Source: Tillus elongatus
Taxonomy: Eukaryota; Arthropoda; Insecta; Coleoptera; Cleridae
DNA: 64,000 nt
Reading direction: 5' to 3'
Assembly: GCA_964006375.1 (NCBI GenBank)
Contig: OZ023267.1
Span: 15,139,471 to 15,203,470 of the forward strand
The position numbers were made by a program, and so were the translations under genes. This document shows positions 1 through 9,806 of the stretch, in pieces. The notes under the pieces are model-generated. The model saw only the letters and a list, made by a program, of their open reading frames with translations, made no database searches and had not been told where the DNA came from. Within the stretch, counting starts at the first letter, position 1, and each line of letters starts with the position of its first letter.

Positions 1-788
1 GTCGATATTCAATTCAAAAGATTACGAAGCGGGAAAAGTTCCGTCCATATAAAATTCATTTATTGCAAGAACTGAGTGAAGACGATTTTGATCGCAGAAT
101 CGAGTTCTGTGAACTTATTATGGAGAAGTTACGCCAAAATTTTAACTTTGCCAACCACATTTTGTTTTCCGACGAATCTACATTTTGTTTGAATGGACAA
201 GTCAACCGACACAACTGTAGGTACTGGTCAGACGAAAACCCACATTGGATGGAACAAATTCACACCCAAAGACCGCAAAAAGTAAATGTTTGGTGTGCTA
301 TTATTGGTGGACATATCATAGGACCTTATTTTATACACGGTAATTTGAACTCTGCTCGATATTTGACACTTTTGCAAGGATCAATTGTTCCAGACGTTAG
401 TCGATTATTTCCGAACAATAACGACCCAAATCTACCAGCGGAAGAAATATGGTTTCAGCAGGATGGGGCACCCCCTCATTTTGGAATTTAGGTACGGGAA
501 TATCTGAATCAAACCTTTCCTGGCAGATGGATAGGGCGCAGTGGAACTATTGAATGGCCAGCTAGGTCTCCCGACATGACGCCGCTTGACTTTTTTTTGT
601 GGGGTCATGTAAAAAATTTAATTTACCAAAATAGACCGCAGAATATTGAAGAGTTGCAAGCAAGGATTGTGCATGAAATTAATAACATTCCTCAAAACGC
701 TCTTGTAAATGCAGTGCAATGTTTTGTTAAGCGAATTCATTATTGTCAGGAGGTCAATGGAGAACACTTTGAACATCTTATAAAATAG
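1..788 (+). pseudogene. Tc1/mariner DD41D transposase, 3' part, one nonsense codon
   Basis: Cut-and-paste DNA transposase of the IS630-Tc1-mariner superfamily, entering the window already in frame (reading frame open from base 3). Visible motifs: the HPYKIHL-like end of the DNA-binding region (RPYKIHLLQEL), the first catalytic Asp in LFSDEST, the second in FQQDGAPPHF, and the third in SPDMTPLDFFLWG. Counting between the second Asp and the Asp of PLDFF gives 41 residues, the DD41D spacing. The frame is continuous to the TAA at 786-788 except for one TAG at 489-491, right after PPHFGI, so this copy would need only that change to be open. The N-terminus lies outside the window. Closely similar in sequence to the element at 41.0-42.96 kb. 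Confidence 0.88.
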
Positions 789-1198
789 GATTTCAAACAA
801 TGTTAAAAACATCGCAACCGGTTCTTTTCACACTCACAGATTGTTTTCAAGAGATATTCTACTTTTCATTTATTTTTGTTCTTCATCCAATAGATTTTAA
901 AAACAATAGCGTTTATTTTTATTTATTTTTTTACCCGGAAACGATTGAGTTTATGTACATCATGCTTCTGATAAATGTTGCTCAAAATTAAGAGAAGGAT
1001 TGAAATATCGAATAATATATAGGGTGTTCCATTAAAAAAAAATTAATATTGGTGTGCCACGCCTGTATGACCAACCCTGTATAAATGAAATTATCACCGC
1101 CTAGTAGACATTGAAGAACCCAAAAACTTTTGTATAAAACTTTTTTCGACACCTTGTATATTTTCCCGGATAATCGACCGTTTCCAGACTTATCAGCG

Positions 1199-1202
<4 letters not shown>
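789..1202 (+). mobile_element. 3' flank of the first mariner with terminal-repeat-like ends
   Basis: Non-coding sequence after the transposase stop. Two possible element ends are visible: CCAACCCTG followed by TA near 1076-1080, and GCGACCC followed by TATA at about 1196-1206. The second directly abuts a (TA)n array. A TAGGGTGTTCC string at 1019-1029 also looks like a mariner-type terminus. I cannot choose between these because the left end of the element is outside the window. Confidence 0.4.

Positions 1203-1283
<81 letters not shown>
1203..1283. repeat. (TA)n array, 81 bp
   Basis: Perfect TA dinucleotide run directly after the GCGACCC string that may be the end of the first mariner. Followed by TTCATATATATACTCG. 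Confidence 0.98.
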
Positions 1284-1286
<3 letters not shown>

Positions 1287-2582
1287 TATATATACTCGTA
1301 TTAATTATTTTAAAAACTGTACAGTCTTATAGTATGACTACAGAAGTTGGATTTGTCCAAGAACAATCTGATAATTTACCAAAAATTGTTGTACTAGCAA
1401 TGTTTGCGTTTTTAGAAAACAACCCGAATTTCATGGGTGCTGAGCTAAAAGGATGAAAGCTGGGAGGTATGTGTCTGATATGAACCTTATTTTATCCTGT
1501 AAATATCTTTGTTGGATTTTATGTAGTAATTTCTTATAAAATATATTGTGAATAAACGCATAACCTCAAAATGTTCTCAATTTAAATAATCTACAAGAAA
1601 AATATACACCATTTCTTCCTCATTTTCTCATCCTTAGGTACATTAAATTGTTGTGGAAGTACATTTGGGCACTATGCAGCACTTATAATATTTATGTCCA
1701 GGAACTGTTATGTCTTTCGCATTCTCGTGTTGTGATTCTGAATCTGCTGAAGTCATCACACAGTCACGCACCAAACTAGATTAAACACAACTTACTACCT
1801 TTGAACCTATATTATACACTAAACACCAAACCTACTTAAAATTATGATAGAACTGCTAAGAATTCGATGCAAACACAAAGGAAAACAAGCAGATGTACCG
1901 GATCGTGACGTCACCAACCTCTTCACCAATCAGATCGCGTTTTCGCCCACCCTGTCTTTTTGAATTATATTCAATATTTCAATAATTAATTACCAATTAG
2001 TGGTTCACTTTAAGGGGGGTTTACTTGTAGACATATATTTTTAGAGTATTTTGCTGTACTTTAAATACGTTTTTCATCAAAAGTAAATTATATGCAACTT
2101 CCTCATTAACTCGACGTATGAAATGGTTATAAACAACGCATAAAAAATATTTAAAGTTACAATAATATGCATAAAGCTTCAAGTCCTGCTCAATGTTATC
2201 CAAAAGGGGCGTGAGATTCAGCGCTTAATTGTAAATTGTGGCAACACCACTCGTTAGTTAGTTGACTTCACGGTGCAAGGTTCTAGTGTGTATTTATTTT
2301 ATCAACGAATAAAAAAACACTGCCAAGTTCAGTAGGGAAACTTTAAAAGTAGACACAGACAAATTTAACGGGCTGTATTAAGAGGACAAATTTATCCAAA
2401 ACGAATAGAAAATTACTCAGTTCATTTAAAAGAATTATAATTTGCAGCAAAGCAACGGTTATTAAGTGGAATACATATTAAGAATATTTAGTAGGTACTA
2501 GCGCAGAAAATCCGTTATGGTAGCGAATTATTCACAAAAATTTGATTTTCCGTTAAAATTGATTTAACAAGAAATAAAATTT
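1284..2582. other. Unassigned AT-rich sequence
   Basis: No coding region that I can support. Short open frames here lack recognisable motifs. A GCGCAGAAAATCCGTTATGG string near 2501 resembles a degenerate copy of the terminal hairpin of the U/R repeats. Confidence 0.5.
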
Positions 2583-2640
2583 TCTGGACGCAGCAAATGC
2601 GTTACAATAGTGAATTTTCGTAAGAATTTTACACTTAGTA
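2583..2640 (+). repeat. Fragment of U/R repeat terminus
   Basis: Contains CTGGACGCAGCAAATGCGTT followed by AATAGTGAATTTTCG, a slightly diverged copy of the conserved terminal hairpin found at many places in the window (see 24464-24775). Confidence 0.7.
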
Positions 2641-3155
2641 CGGCATATTACTAAAAGTAATAGGTACTTTTGATTTAAACAGACGTCGAAGATCGGGTTC
2701 AGAAGTCTTAATACAAGCTCATTTGAAGAATTCCTCTCTTTCTATTATCATAAAAAATATTCGAATCTGGTGTAGATCCTTTTGAGAACAAAACTTTAAG
2801 TAGCCAAAACTCATTTTTCTATGACGCTAGAAAATTAAAATTTGATGCATCTAGGTAGGTCTCTTTAAAAGAAACTTGTATTACAGATTTCATTGAAGTT
2901 ACAAAGACTTTCCAGAAGATAATTTAATTCATATTTAGAAAAGGAATGTATCTGCCAAATTATAAACGTGGCAGGTATTTTTCCTTGTTACTCGTCTGGA
3001 TGATTTCGTTTTAGTCAACCCAATCGAACCGGGTTTTCCAACAACAAAAAAGTTTTTTTAAGACAACTTCTAGTAGTGAATTTTCTTAATTAACAACAAA
3101 AATGTGTTATTTTCTGTGAGCCTTATTTTATATAAGAATCCAATATGGTGAACTA

Positions 3156-3197
3156 TCGGAGCGGCAAAGACGCGGACGAGCCCCGAGGGAGAAAAAA
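3156..3197 (+). mobile_element. 42-bp tail of non-LTR family N, first copy
   Basis: Extremely 5'-truncated retrotransposon insertion: only the 3' tail (ATCGGAGCGGC ... GACGAGCCCCGAGGGAG) plus a short A-run. It is flanked by an 11-bp target-site duplication ATGGTGAACTA at 3145-3155 and 3198-3208. The same tail ends the long N copies at 27.3 and 61.7 kb. Confidence 0.88.
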
Positions 3198-3502
3198 ATG
3201 GTGAACTAAACCCTGATTTCTTCTGCGATTCATTTTAATAGTTTTTTAACACAGCAAGTGAAAACCAACAAAATGTTTTTACTCCTGAACTCATAAAAGT
3301 CAAGAGGTCAATTCATTCAATTTCGTTTTAGTCAACCCAATCGAACCGGGTTTTCCAACAACAAAAAAGTTTTTTTAAAACAAATTCTAGTAGTGAATTT
3401 TCTTAATTAACAACAAAAATGTCTGCTGAAATGGCTACTTTACCTAAATTGTGTTATTTTCTGTGAGCCTTATTTTATATAAAAATCCATTATGGTGAAC
3501 TA

Positions 3503-3544
3503 TCGGGGTGGCAAAAACGCGGACGAGCCCTGAGGGAGAAAAAA
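3503..3544 (+). mobile_element. 42-bp tail of non-LTR family N, duplicated copy
   Basis: Second copy of the tail insertion, created by the local tandem duplication. It has the same 11-bp flanks, ATGGTGAACTA at 3492-3502 and 3545-3555. Confidence 0.86.
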
Positions 3545-3562
3545 ATGGTGAACTAAACCCTG

Positions 3563-3565
<3 letters not shown>

Positions 3566-3653
<88 letters not shown>
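3566..3653. repeat. (TA)n array, 88 bp
   Basis: Perfect TA run lying 12 bp upstream of the left end of the mariner at 3666. Confidence 0.98.
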
Positions 3654-3658
<5 letters not shown>

Positions 3659-3665
3659 GTATATA

Positions 3666-5978
3666 CAGGATGTTTCAAAAATGATGGTCTATGTTACAGG
3701 TGCACATTCAGCACAAAAAATAAGTCCGCAAATGCTTAATTTTTTAAACACAATTTTGGCGTGAAAATTGGCATGTGGGGGTTTTCGAGGGCAAGAAATT
3801 TAAATATGTTCTTGTTAATAACACTGCTGGTAGAGGGCGCCACCTGTAAGATTATGCTTGCATTCAATTGGCTATAATTTTTTGACACCCAGTAATATCG
3901 ACCTACCGTATAGCTACATTGCAGCCCTTATCAATTGTAAGCAAAAAATGTATACCTGATTCAAATCTCTCAGACCCACCATTTTCGAGTTATTTCAATT
4001 TTTGTATGTCGATGTCGCTCAAAAATTAATTCTGCGACAAATCATAGGAATATATTTTTCACCTTTTAATTGCTATCAGTATGTATAAACTTAATTTTCT
4101 TATTCTCTAGTTAAAAATTAAAATCTTACCAGAAAAAGGAACTGACAAAACACAATCATGAAGATAAAATAAAAAGCCATGATAACAAACTTTGAACAAA
4201 CCATTTAACAAAGTGGTTTCCATCGTTACGCGACTTGACTTTTGCGTTTTCGTCGTGACATATACTACATTTGACTTTTACGTTTGAGACTACTCACAAT
4301 TTTTAAGTAATTAATTATGTTGTCCGTAATTTTTCTAATTAAATATGGAAGTCTTTAGCAACAATGAACTAACAGACCTGCATGTTATGTATTCACGGGC
4401 TTTTGGTAACTGCTATGAGGCGAAACGATTGTATTAAGAAGCCTTCCCAAATCGGAGAATTCCAGGCAGAAAGATGTTTCAACGGATTGACATCCGTCTG
4501 CCAGAAACAGGTACATACTTATATTATCTAATACATCGATCTGTCTCTTTCGAATATAGTATATATTTTTACCAGGTACCCTTAATAAAGTTACTGCTGA
4601 TCGAGGCAGACCACGAAATACACGAAATCCTGAGTTTGAAGAGGCTATTCTGGATGAAATTGAACAAAATCAAAAAATAAGTACTAGGGAAATGGCCAGT
4701 CATCTGGGAGCATCCAATGCAACGATATGGCGAATTCTTCACGAGCAACAATTGCGTCCATATCACATCCAACTTGTGCAGGCACTATCTCCTAAAAGAG
4801 ATTTTATACCTCGCCTACAATGTTGCCATAATAATGTAGAGAACTTGTTGAATTGTGTATTGTTCACTAAGTCTTAGGCGCGACGGGTTTTTCAATTTTC
4901 GTAACAGCCATATTTGGACTGACGAAAATCCCCACGCAGTTTTTGAAAGGCATCATCAACAGCAATTTTCCTGAAATGTATGGGTTGGAATTGTAGGGTG
5001 TATTTTGATAGGACCAATTTTTTTACCTCACAGACTTAATGCTACAACTTATCTAGAATTCCTGCAAAACCAACTAAATGGGTTATTATATGTACCTCTT
5101 GACATAAGACATAACCTGTGGTTTATGCATGACGGAGCCCCCCCCTCCCCCCCACATTTCGCCCTAAATCTCAGAAATTACCTAAGCAATACTTTTGGAC
5201 GCAGATGGATCGGACGCGGTGGACCTCAGTCATGGCCGACTCGATCCCCTGATTTAAATCCTATGGACTTTTATTTATTTCAGGGAATCTCAAAAGTATT
5301 GTTTATGAAGCAAATTGTACTTGGATGCGAACAAATTAGAAATACACCAGAAATATTTCACAGAGTACGACGTTGTATGCTCCGCAGAATATGAAAGTGT
5401 ATTGAAGTGGAGGGTGGTCATTTTGAACATTTATTATAATCAGGTATCATAAAATGTTATAAACTTTTTTATTTGTTGTTTTATTCGTTGTTAAAATTTG
5501 CAAACAATACAATTAATTACTTGAGAAAAATTAATTTTTGAGCGCCATCGACATACAAAAATTGAAATATCTCGAAAATGGTGTGTCTGAGAGATTTAAA
5601 TCAAGTAGAAATTTTTTGCTTACAATTGATAAGGGCTGCAATGTAGCTTTACGGTAGGTCGATATTACTGGGTGTCAAAAAATTATAGCCAATTGAATGC
5701 AAGCATAGTCTTACAGGTGGCGCGCTCTGCCAGCAGTGTTATTAACAATAACATATTTAAATTTCTTGCCCTCGAAAACCCCCACATGCCAATTTTCACG
5801 CCAAAACTTTAATTTGACTCGGACTAATTCGTGAAGAACTGACAAAAACAAATAACTTTAACACGCTGTATTTAAAAAACTAAGCATTTGCGGACCCATG
5901 TTTATATGAAAAAATAGTCTTATTTTTTTGTGCTGAATGTGCACCTGTAACGTAGACCATCATTTTTGAAATACCCTG
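3666..5978 (+). mobile_element. Mariner (DD41D) with long terminal inverted repeats
   Basis: Complete element bounded by TA target duplications at 3664-3665 and 5979-5980. Ends read CAGGATGTTTCAAA on the left and TTTGAAATACCCTG on the right. The terminal inverted repeats are unusually long: the left about 3666-4030, the right about 5525-5978. They share recognisable blocks such as the GTGCACATTCAGCAC, GGGTGTCAAAAAATTATAGC and CATACAAAAATTGAAAT segments. The right arm carries about 80 bp of extra sequence. A decayed transposase lies between them. The left end sits beside a (TA)n array. Confidence 0.9.
4345..5439 (+). pseudogene. Mariner DD41D transposase with a probable 65-bp intron, decayed
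   Basis: Transposase of the 3666-5978 element. Reading starts at ATG 4345 (MEVFSNNELTDLHVMYSRAF), an N-terminal helix-turn-helix region. A TAA at 4435-4437 interrupts it. At 4511-4575 a 65-bp GT...AG segment (GTACATACTT to TTTTACCAG) splits a glycine codon. Removing it joins the first part to the GRPRNT linker and the second helix-turn-helix (STREMASHLGASNATIWRIL) in frame, so I read it as an intron. Later parts are frameshifted. A WTDENP-like block, the second catalytic Asp in FMHDGAPP and the third in SPDLNPMDFYL are still visible. Three extra residues (a C-run, PSPP) lengthen the last interval. Inactive. Confidence 0.82.
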
Positions 5979-6165
5979 TATAGACTATGGGCTATAGTTG
6001 TTTATATTTATATTTTTGTAAGTTTTTTGTGCAAATTGTGTTTATGTTTCGAAAGTCCCACGTACGGCTTCAATTGTTAATGTATTTATATGTTGGTTTA
6101 TTTTAAGTATGATATTTTATGTTTGATATTTAATTATTGTATTTTGTAAATATCAGTGTATATAT
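5979..6165. other. Unassigned AT-rich sequence right of the mariner
   Basis: Nothing recognisable as coding. It leads into the hairpin and hammerhead motif at 6166-6284 and may be part of the same unit. Confidence 0.4.
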
Positions 6166-6230
6166 AAAAATACACCTCTAAAGTAATACGGCTATGATAG
6201 CCAGCCCTATTACTTTATAGGTGTATTTTT
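6166..6230 (+). repeat. Long imperfect hairpin next to hammerhead motif
   Basis: AAAAATACACCT followed by AAGTAATA pairs with TATTACTT and AGGTGTATTTTT around a loop that itself holds GGCTA/TAGCC. The outer stem is about 23 bp with one short mismatch block. It lies 20 bp upstream of the ribozyme core. It could be a MITE-like palindrome or part of the transcript that carries the ribozyme. Confidence 0.75.
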
Positions 6231-6247
6231 GCTGCAATTCGTATGCC

Positions 6248-6284
6248 GTACTGACGAGCTCTAATTAGAGCGAAACCGGTCTAC
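6248..6284 (+). ncRNA. Candidate type I hammerhead ribozyme
   Basis: All conserved hammerhead positions are present in order. Core CTGACGA (CUGANGA) is at 6251-6257. Stem II is GCTCT/AGAGC with an AATT loop at 6258-6271. GAAA follows at 6272-6275. A minimal stem III, ACCGGT, leads to the cleavage triplet GTC, with predicted cut after C6281. Stem I is short: GTA at 6248-6250 pairs with TAC at 6282-6284. The palindromic ACCGGT stem III is what is expected of hammerheads that work as dimers or in tandem repeats. Known eukaryotic hosts of such motifs are Penelope-like elements, retrozymes and satellites; the carrier here is not identified. Confidence 0.72.
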
Positions 6285-7210
6285 CGTTCTAATTGTGGTG
6301 AGAATGCATCTAGCCTTGCATGCTTTTTCCAAGTTTACAAAAACCACAAATCTATATCGATTTCCTAAAACAAAAAGCTTAAGTAGTTTCCAATTGGCGC
6401 ATAAAAGTTACCGAATTAGATAAAATTAGTTTGGATTGCTTTCATTTGACATTTCTGATAAAACAAACACAATTGGGTTAGTTCACTATTGCGGTAATTT
6501 CTTATTTACACTGAAGGGGCGGTATAGTTCAAGGGCTATCTATGACACAGTGGAGATTAGAGCGTGCATGGGTGTCATTGATACAGTCACAGCAGGTATT
6601 CGACAAAAACTGCGAATAAAAAAAAGAGACTACATCAATCTGGCAACGACATCAACATAGAGATAATCGGAGACGGTTCCCAGGCAATTAAAGACTTTAT
6701 CTATGGTGGTAGTGTTGATAACCGCTGGTGAATAGGCTATCAGCCTCAACAATCCTCACCCCGCCTTTCTATGCCTCCATATCTTGACAAAGTTAAGCTA
6801 AAAAACAGACCAGACGTCTCCCGATAATCTCATTTAATGTTCCATTCAGAAACTGTTGTTCTGACTCTTATTTCAATAACAAATTTATTTTTATTTATGC
6901 ACGTAATGCAACTGAAACATATGAAGCATGAGGAATAATCTTTAATTGGCAATAATGGACTTCTTAAAATAGTAAATCAATTATCTCTTTCAAGGATTTT
7001 TTGTTAGCCTCAATAATAATAACATTTTGAAAAAACATGTATGGGTATTATGACCTCTGCTGAATTAAACCTTTTACCACAATTTAAAAGCAATGTCCCA
7101 GTTGTCGCAACCATGGTTCTATGTCTCCAGAAACTCTTTTTAGTTCATGGTAACTTCAACACTGCATCAGTTGTGCCAGGTTTTCTAGAAATTGTCCTCT
7201 TTGTCTTTCC
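6285..7210. other. Unassigned sequence
   Basis: A short frame at 6436-6660 has no motif I recognise. The 6490-6760 stretch is less AT-rich than its surroundings and could be a decayed retrotransposon 3' end, but no motif supports that. Confidence 0.4.
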
Positions 7211-7334
7211 CTTTTAGTGAATTTTCATTAAAAAATCACTACTGAGGAGATCCCAACTTTTGAATTTTTAAAAATTTCTTCAAATGAGCATGAACTAGGC
7301 CCCCTAGAACCCATATCCGGAATCAGTTTCTTTT

Positions 7335-7336
<2 letters not shown>

Positions 7337-7426
<90 letters not shown>
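7337..7426. repeat. (TA)n array, 90 bp
   Basis: TA run in the middle of an R repeat. Its last TA is the target duplication of the mariner that starts with CAGGGTGATTCATAAG at 7427. Confidence 0.98.
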
Positions 7427-7429
<3 letters not shown>

Positions 7430-7846
7430 GGTGATTCATAAGTGGTGACCAAAAATGAAACCCCATGTTCTTTGAACAATTTTAAAGAGGGTATGTCCTA
7501 TAAAATTTTTTCCTATAATGCTTCATTAAAAAGATACAGGGTGTTGAAGTTGAATTTCAAAAAATAAAATTTTCCAATTTTTAAAAAAGTAGTACATATA
7601 TTTTGCTGAAAGTTCGCATGTGTAGGCTGTTATGGAAGGCGCGTATTCTACCATAACAATTGAATCGGCTAATCCAGCAGTGGCGCCCGTACCAACTTGT
7701 CATTGGTAATCCCTCAAGAAAAAAACGAGTATGCCAATGATATTTTTTTTATTTTTATTTTTTGAATCTTACTTTCATTCGTGAACAAAATGATTTTCTT
7801 GATAATTTTCTGTACGACGCTTATTTGTCGAGTAAGCAATGAATCA

Positions 7847-7908
7847 AAGGGTTGCGGTGCTATCGGGGCGGCAAGGCCGCGGACGAGCCCTGGGGGAACA
7901 AAAAAAAA
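7847..7908 (+). mobile_element. About 60-bp tail insertion of non-LTR family N
   Basis: Only the retrotransposon 3' tail (GGGTTGCGGTGCTATCGGGG ... CGAGCCCTGGGGGAACA) and its A-run. Flanked by a perfect target duplication GCAATGAATCA at 7836-7846 and 7909-7919. The tail folds into GCGGC-AAG-GCCGC, probably the structure bound by its own reverse transcriptase. It is inserted in the 3' untranslated region of a mariner. Confidence 0.92.
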
Positions 7909-8015
7909 GCAATGAATCAGGTAAATGTTTTAGAGCACAGTTCATGATTTTTAACCAGTCGTTTGGTAAAAAATCGCAATGATACACTTTTATCAGGCTT
8001 ATAGTAATTTATTTA

Positions 8016-8462
8016 TTACAATAAATGTTCAAAAATGCCTCCATTGGCCTGAATACACGCACGACATCTTTTTAATATGGAAAATTTAATGTCTTGAGCA
8101 TTCATTGTTGCTTGAATATGACGAAAAGCATTATTTATCAGTTGTTGTAGCTGCTCTGGTGTATTTATTTGTTCACTGTAGACCATTCGCTTAAAATCAC
8201 CCCAAAGATAGAAGTCAGGTGGGTTTAAGTCCGGTGATCTTGCAGGCCAATGTATTGGTCCAGTTCTGCCAATTAATCTTTCATTATAATGTTCATGTAG
8301 CCATGTAACAACGTTTCGACTATAATGCGCTGGTGCACCGTCATGCTGATAGCACATTATACCTCTTGTTGCCAGTGGAATGTCATCTTGAATGTTTTCT
8401 ACACGGTTGTCTAGGAGCGCTAAGTACGAAGATCCATTTAAACGTTGTGGTAGGACTTCCAT
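8016..8462 (-). pseudogene. Mariner DD41D transposase, C-terminal half
   Basis: Open 148-residue fragment covering the last two catalytic aspartates, in YQHDGAPAHY and in SPDLNPPDFYLWG. The interval between them is 41 residues, as in the other mariners here. It ends naturally with GGIFEHLL and a stop. The DNA-binding domains and the first catalytic Asp are absent, so it cannot transpose itself. The frame is intact over its whole length, which suggests a younger copy than the one at 4345-5439. Confidence 0.85.
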
Positions 8463-8725
8463 TAACAGTGAGCTGTTAAAATTAACCTTTTATTAATGGA
8501 TTGGATAAGTTCGTTATCCAGGAAAATATAAGTTGGTTTTCCCGGGAATATTTTAGGTTTTCTTTTGGAAAAAATTAATATCTCCGAAAATAACAAACCT
8601 ATGGCAACCAAATTTGAGAAGCTGATTTAAATTGTAAAAACCAAACTCTGCACTAAAACGTAGGTCTCTAGGTAGAGAAAAAAGTTATAGGCACTTAATG
8701 AAGTAAAATGTTAGTGCCACTAAAC

Positions 8726-9098
8726 ATTAAAAGCTAGAGAAGACGCAATACCAAAATATTGGATGTGTTAAACAAAATCTATTAAATATTACAGAGAACG
8801 TTTATCTTTCATGGCCAAAACGTTCAAGAAGTACCAGAAAATTACTTTGCAAATTTTATAATTTTTCTTCTGTAAATGTCAAACTGGAGATTTTAAACGT
8901 GAAAGTTAGTATAAATATTGTGGTTGATAAATAGTAAATATTGCATAAAATGTATATTAGAATGTTCCAGATTTATGCTACTCTTCTCATTTGTTAAAAT
9001 AGTTGCAACATATGCCTCTAAAGACCTTACATATTACAAATAAATAACTGAAGAACATTACGCGTTAGCTATCTTTTATTGTACAAGGTTCTCTAAGT
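8726..9098. other. Unassigned AT-rich sequence
   Basis: Continues from the R repeat body. No gene or recognisable repeat seen. Confidence 0.4.
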
Positions 9099-9172
9099 GT
9101 TACGGTGGTCGAATGGTTAGATGGCTGATAAGCAAAGGGACGCGGGTTCAAATCTCACTGTTGACTGAATTT
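9099..9172 (+). ncRNA. tRNA-like sequence (pseudo-tRNA or SINE head)
   Basis: A perfect RNA polymerase III box A (TGGTCGAATGG, 9106-9116) is followed about 30 bp later by a good box B (GGTTCAAATCT). The acceptor and T stems do not pair well, so this is unlikely to be a working tRNA. A poly-T run just downstream (from 9181) would stop polymerase III. Either a decayed tRNA gene or the head of a tRNA-derived SINE. Confidence 0.45.
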
Positions 9173-9700
9173 CCCAAGGCTTTTTTTTACTTTTTTCGTC
9201 TTTGATTCAATTTTAAAGTTATCTGATGTATTTCCAATATTATTTAGCGAGTTTTTGTTGAAAAAATCACTAATGAAAGATAAGCACTTTTAAGACTTTT
9301 AATTCAAGTTTAATAGCAGCTGTTGTTGTCTTTAGTTGGTAAAACCGTTCCACAGTTAACATAGACGTAGAGATTTCTGACATCAGAAGAGGTTGTTTTC
9401 TTTTCTACAACCGGATTCAGTTTTTACAGCATCCACAAGCAAAAGACTTTTCTCTGTGAAGTCACAGAATAGTATCTAGTTCTGTACATAGATCATATTT
9501 TGAATATTTTTAAATTTATTTAATTTATTTCTATTAGCTTTTAATAGCGAATTTTCTTATAAATAAACTTAATTAATTTTCTTTGAAGAAACATTTATTG
9601 AGAAATTTTGTGTGAAAAATTATTAAATTAATGGAACATTTTTTAAACGAAATTCGTCGAAAATAAGGTATTAATGGATTTTCGTGCAAACAAATTATTT
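9173..9700. other. Unassigned sequence
   Basis: AT-rich, no supported gene. A TAGCGAATTTTC string near 9544 echoes the end motif shared by R and U. Confidence 0.4.
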
Positions 9701-9806
9701 AAACAAATTTCATGCCTGTTTTCTGTAAAAGAAAATACATATTTGCTATTAAATTTTTTTTATGAAAATGAAAATTCGCTATCTTAACGCACTTGCTGCG
9801 TCCAGT
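9701..9806 (+). repeat. U repeat, right-end fragment
   Basis: Contains ACATATTTGCTATTAAA, ATGAAAATTCGCTAT and then ACGCACTTGCTGCGTCCAG, the conserved right terminus of U. Confidence 0.75.

Larger units (their letters stand above)
3004..3566 (+). repeat. Tandem duplication (two units, offset 317 bp)
   Basis: The stretch from TTTCGTTTTAGTCAACCCAA at 3004 to about 3220 recurs from 3321 to about 3566. Both units hold the same 42-bp retrotransposon tail with the same flanking duplication, so that insertion came before the duplication. The first unit lacks about 30 bp (around 3103) present in the second. The units have diverged by a few substitutions. Confidence 0.9.
7427..8495 (-). mobile_element. 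5'-truncated mariner (DD41D)
   Basis: Minus-strand element whose 3' terminus CAGGGTGATTCATAAG begins exactly at the end of the (TA)n array. The transposase C-terminal half is at 8016-8462. The 5' half and the other terminus are missing and R sequence resumes at about 8500. It carries a 60-bp insertion of the family N tail at 7847-7908. Confidence 0.82.
7211..8725 (+). repeat. R repeat split at its (TA)n array by a mariner
   Basis: Left part of R at 7211-7336: a TAGTGAATTTTC hairpin, TGAGGAGATCCCAACTTTTG, then AGAACCCATATCCGG. Then the (TA)n array, then a mariner (7427 to about 8495). The right part of R resumes near 8500 with GGATTGGATAAGTTCGTTAT. The left and right parts match the uninterrupted copy at 23452-24000. 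Confidence 0.8.
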
